This document shows, one piece after another, positions 15,244-15,846 of a stretch of 15,846 nucleotides of DNA. The notes beneath the pieces were generated by a model. It searched no databases. It saw only the letters and a list, made by a program, of their open reading frames with translations, and had not been told where the DNA came from. The position numbers and the translations under genes were made by a program. Positions within the stretch are counted from its first letter, which is position 1. Each line of letters starts with the position of its first letter. This DNA is from Cellvibrionales bacterium UBA4435 (GTDB taxonomy: Bacteria; Pseudomonadota; Gammaproteobacteria; Pseudomonadales; Porticoccaceae): NCBI GenBank assembly GCA_002390525.1, contig DGPR01000048.1, forward strand, positions 1,962-17,807, given 5' to 3'.

Positions 15244-15272
15244 TTACTGCAATTGATGAGTATGCATAATAT
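15244..15272 (+). promoter_or_regulatory. Candidate metG promoter
   Basis: TTACTG (15244-15249) and TAATAT (15267-15272) are 17 nt apart. The -10 lies 59 nt before the metG ATG. The spacer between mrp and metG shows no other distinct operator. Confidence 0.4.
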
Positions 15273-15331
15273 ACACTAATCAATGAATTTTTTGCCCATA
15301 TAAAATTAAAAAGTAATAGCGGCCCATTATA

Positions 15332-15846
15332 ATGACAAAAAAAGCTAAAAACCGTCGAAAAATCCTTATTACTAGCGCACTACCATATGCCAATGGGTCA
15401 ATACATCTTGGACATCTAGTAGAGTATATTCAAACAGATATTTGGAAGAGGTTTCAAAATATCCGTGGTCATGAATGCTACTATGTTTGTGCTGATGACG
15501 CTCATGGTACCGCGATAATGCTAAAGGCTGAAGAGCTTGGTATCAGTGCTGAAGAGCTCATAAATCAAGTTCATGCTGAGCATAAGAAAGATTTTGAGGG
15601 ATTTTTGATAGATTTTGATAATTATCACACTACACATTCCAAAGAAAATAAAGAACTTTCAGAATATATATACAAACAACTCAATAATAATGGTCATATA
15701 GCTGTTCGTGAAATCACTCAAGCATACGATCCAGAAAAAAACCTTTTCCTGTCTGATCGTTACATAAAAGGGATCTGTCCAAAATGTAAGGCAAGCAATC
15801 AATATGGAGATAACTGTGAGGTATGCGGTGCAACCTATGCTTCACT
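15332..15846 (+). CDS. metG: Methionyl-tRNA synthetase, 3' part outside the window
   Basis: Charges tRNA-Met, including the initiator. The first 171 codons are visible. [19 protein letters not shown] carries the class I HIGH-type signature as His25-Leu-Gly-His28. [18 protein letters not shown] follows. The zinc knuckle is present as Cys149, Cys152, Cys162 and Cys165 ([19 protein letters not shown]), very close to E. coli positions 146, 149, 159 and 162. The KMSKS loop and anticodon domain are off the right edge. The ribosome site is poor; the ATG follows GGCCCATTATA. The gene is divergent from mrp, an arrangement shared with pseudomonads. Confidence 0.97.
   Translation, partial: MTKKAKNRRKILITSALPYANGSIHLGHLVEYIQTDIWKRFQNIRGHECYYVCADDAHGTAIMLKAEELGISAEELINQVHAEHKKDFEGFLIDFDNYHTTHSKENKELSEYIYKQLNNNGHIAVREITQAYDPEKNLFLSDRYIKGICPKCKASNQYGDNCEVCGATYAS

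Overview
The window is a chromosomal housekeeping segment from an AT-rich gammaproteobacterium. Three things support this. The proteins match gammaproteobacterial families closely (RecA, PurM/PurN, a Pseudomonas-like Dcd, Hda, a 67K-type SppA). recA carries a textbook CTG-N10-CAG LexA operator. The gene order combines blocks that I recall from pseudomonads: recA-recX-alaS with fdxA nearby; DUF2069-wrbA-arsC / yihY / hda / purM-purN-DUF3108; and dcd-mrp-metG. Low G+C, short intergenic spaces and the absence of mobile elements suggest a compact, possibly aquatic, genome. That is inference, and I cannot name a genus.

Layout. 1-5378 is a minus-strand run: alaS (3' end outside the window), hinT, ycaR (Trm112-like), a secreted M23 peptidase, recX and recA. 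A strong intrinsic terminator lies between recA and recX. 5379-5675 is the recA/fdxA divergent regulatory region, with the SOS box and a separate 24-bp perfect palindrome. fdxA is on the plus strand (5676-5999). 6017-9185 is a tight minus-strand run read arsC-wrbA-DUF2069-sppA, with touching or overlapping genes. yihY (+) and hda (-) converge at about 10.1 kb. 10838-11079 is the hda/purM divergent spacer, with a promoter candidate and a hairpin followed by eight Ts. purM-purN-DUF3108 (plus, 11080-13643) converge on dcd (-). mrp (-) and metG (+, running off the right edge) are divergent. No gene-free stretch exceeds 300 bases.

Functions. The genes cover translation (alaS, metG, ycaR, and hinT, which may clear aminoacyl-adenylates), recombination and SOS (recA, recX), replication-initiation control (hda), purine and dTTP-precursor synthesis (purM, purN, dcd), Fe-S biology (fdxA, mrp), and envelope, redox or stress roles (M23 peptidase, sppA, yihY, wrbA, arsC-like).

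I found no CRISPR array, tRNA, rRNA, insertion sequence, toxin-antitoxin pair, defence island or biosynthetic cluster. I also see no convincing undescribed system. The best leads are regulatory: the unexplained palindrome between recA and fdxA, the possible purM leader hairpin, and an anti-Shine-Dalgarno tract between the M23 gene and ycaR.
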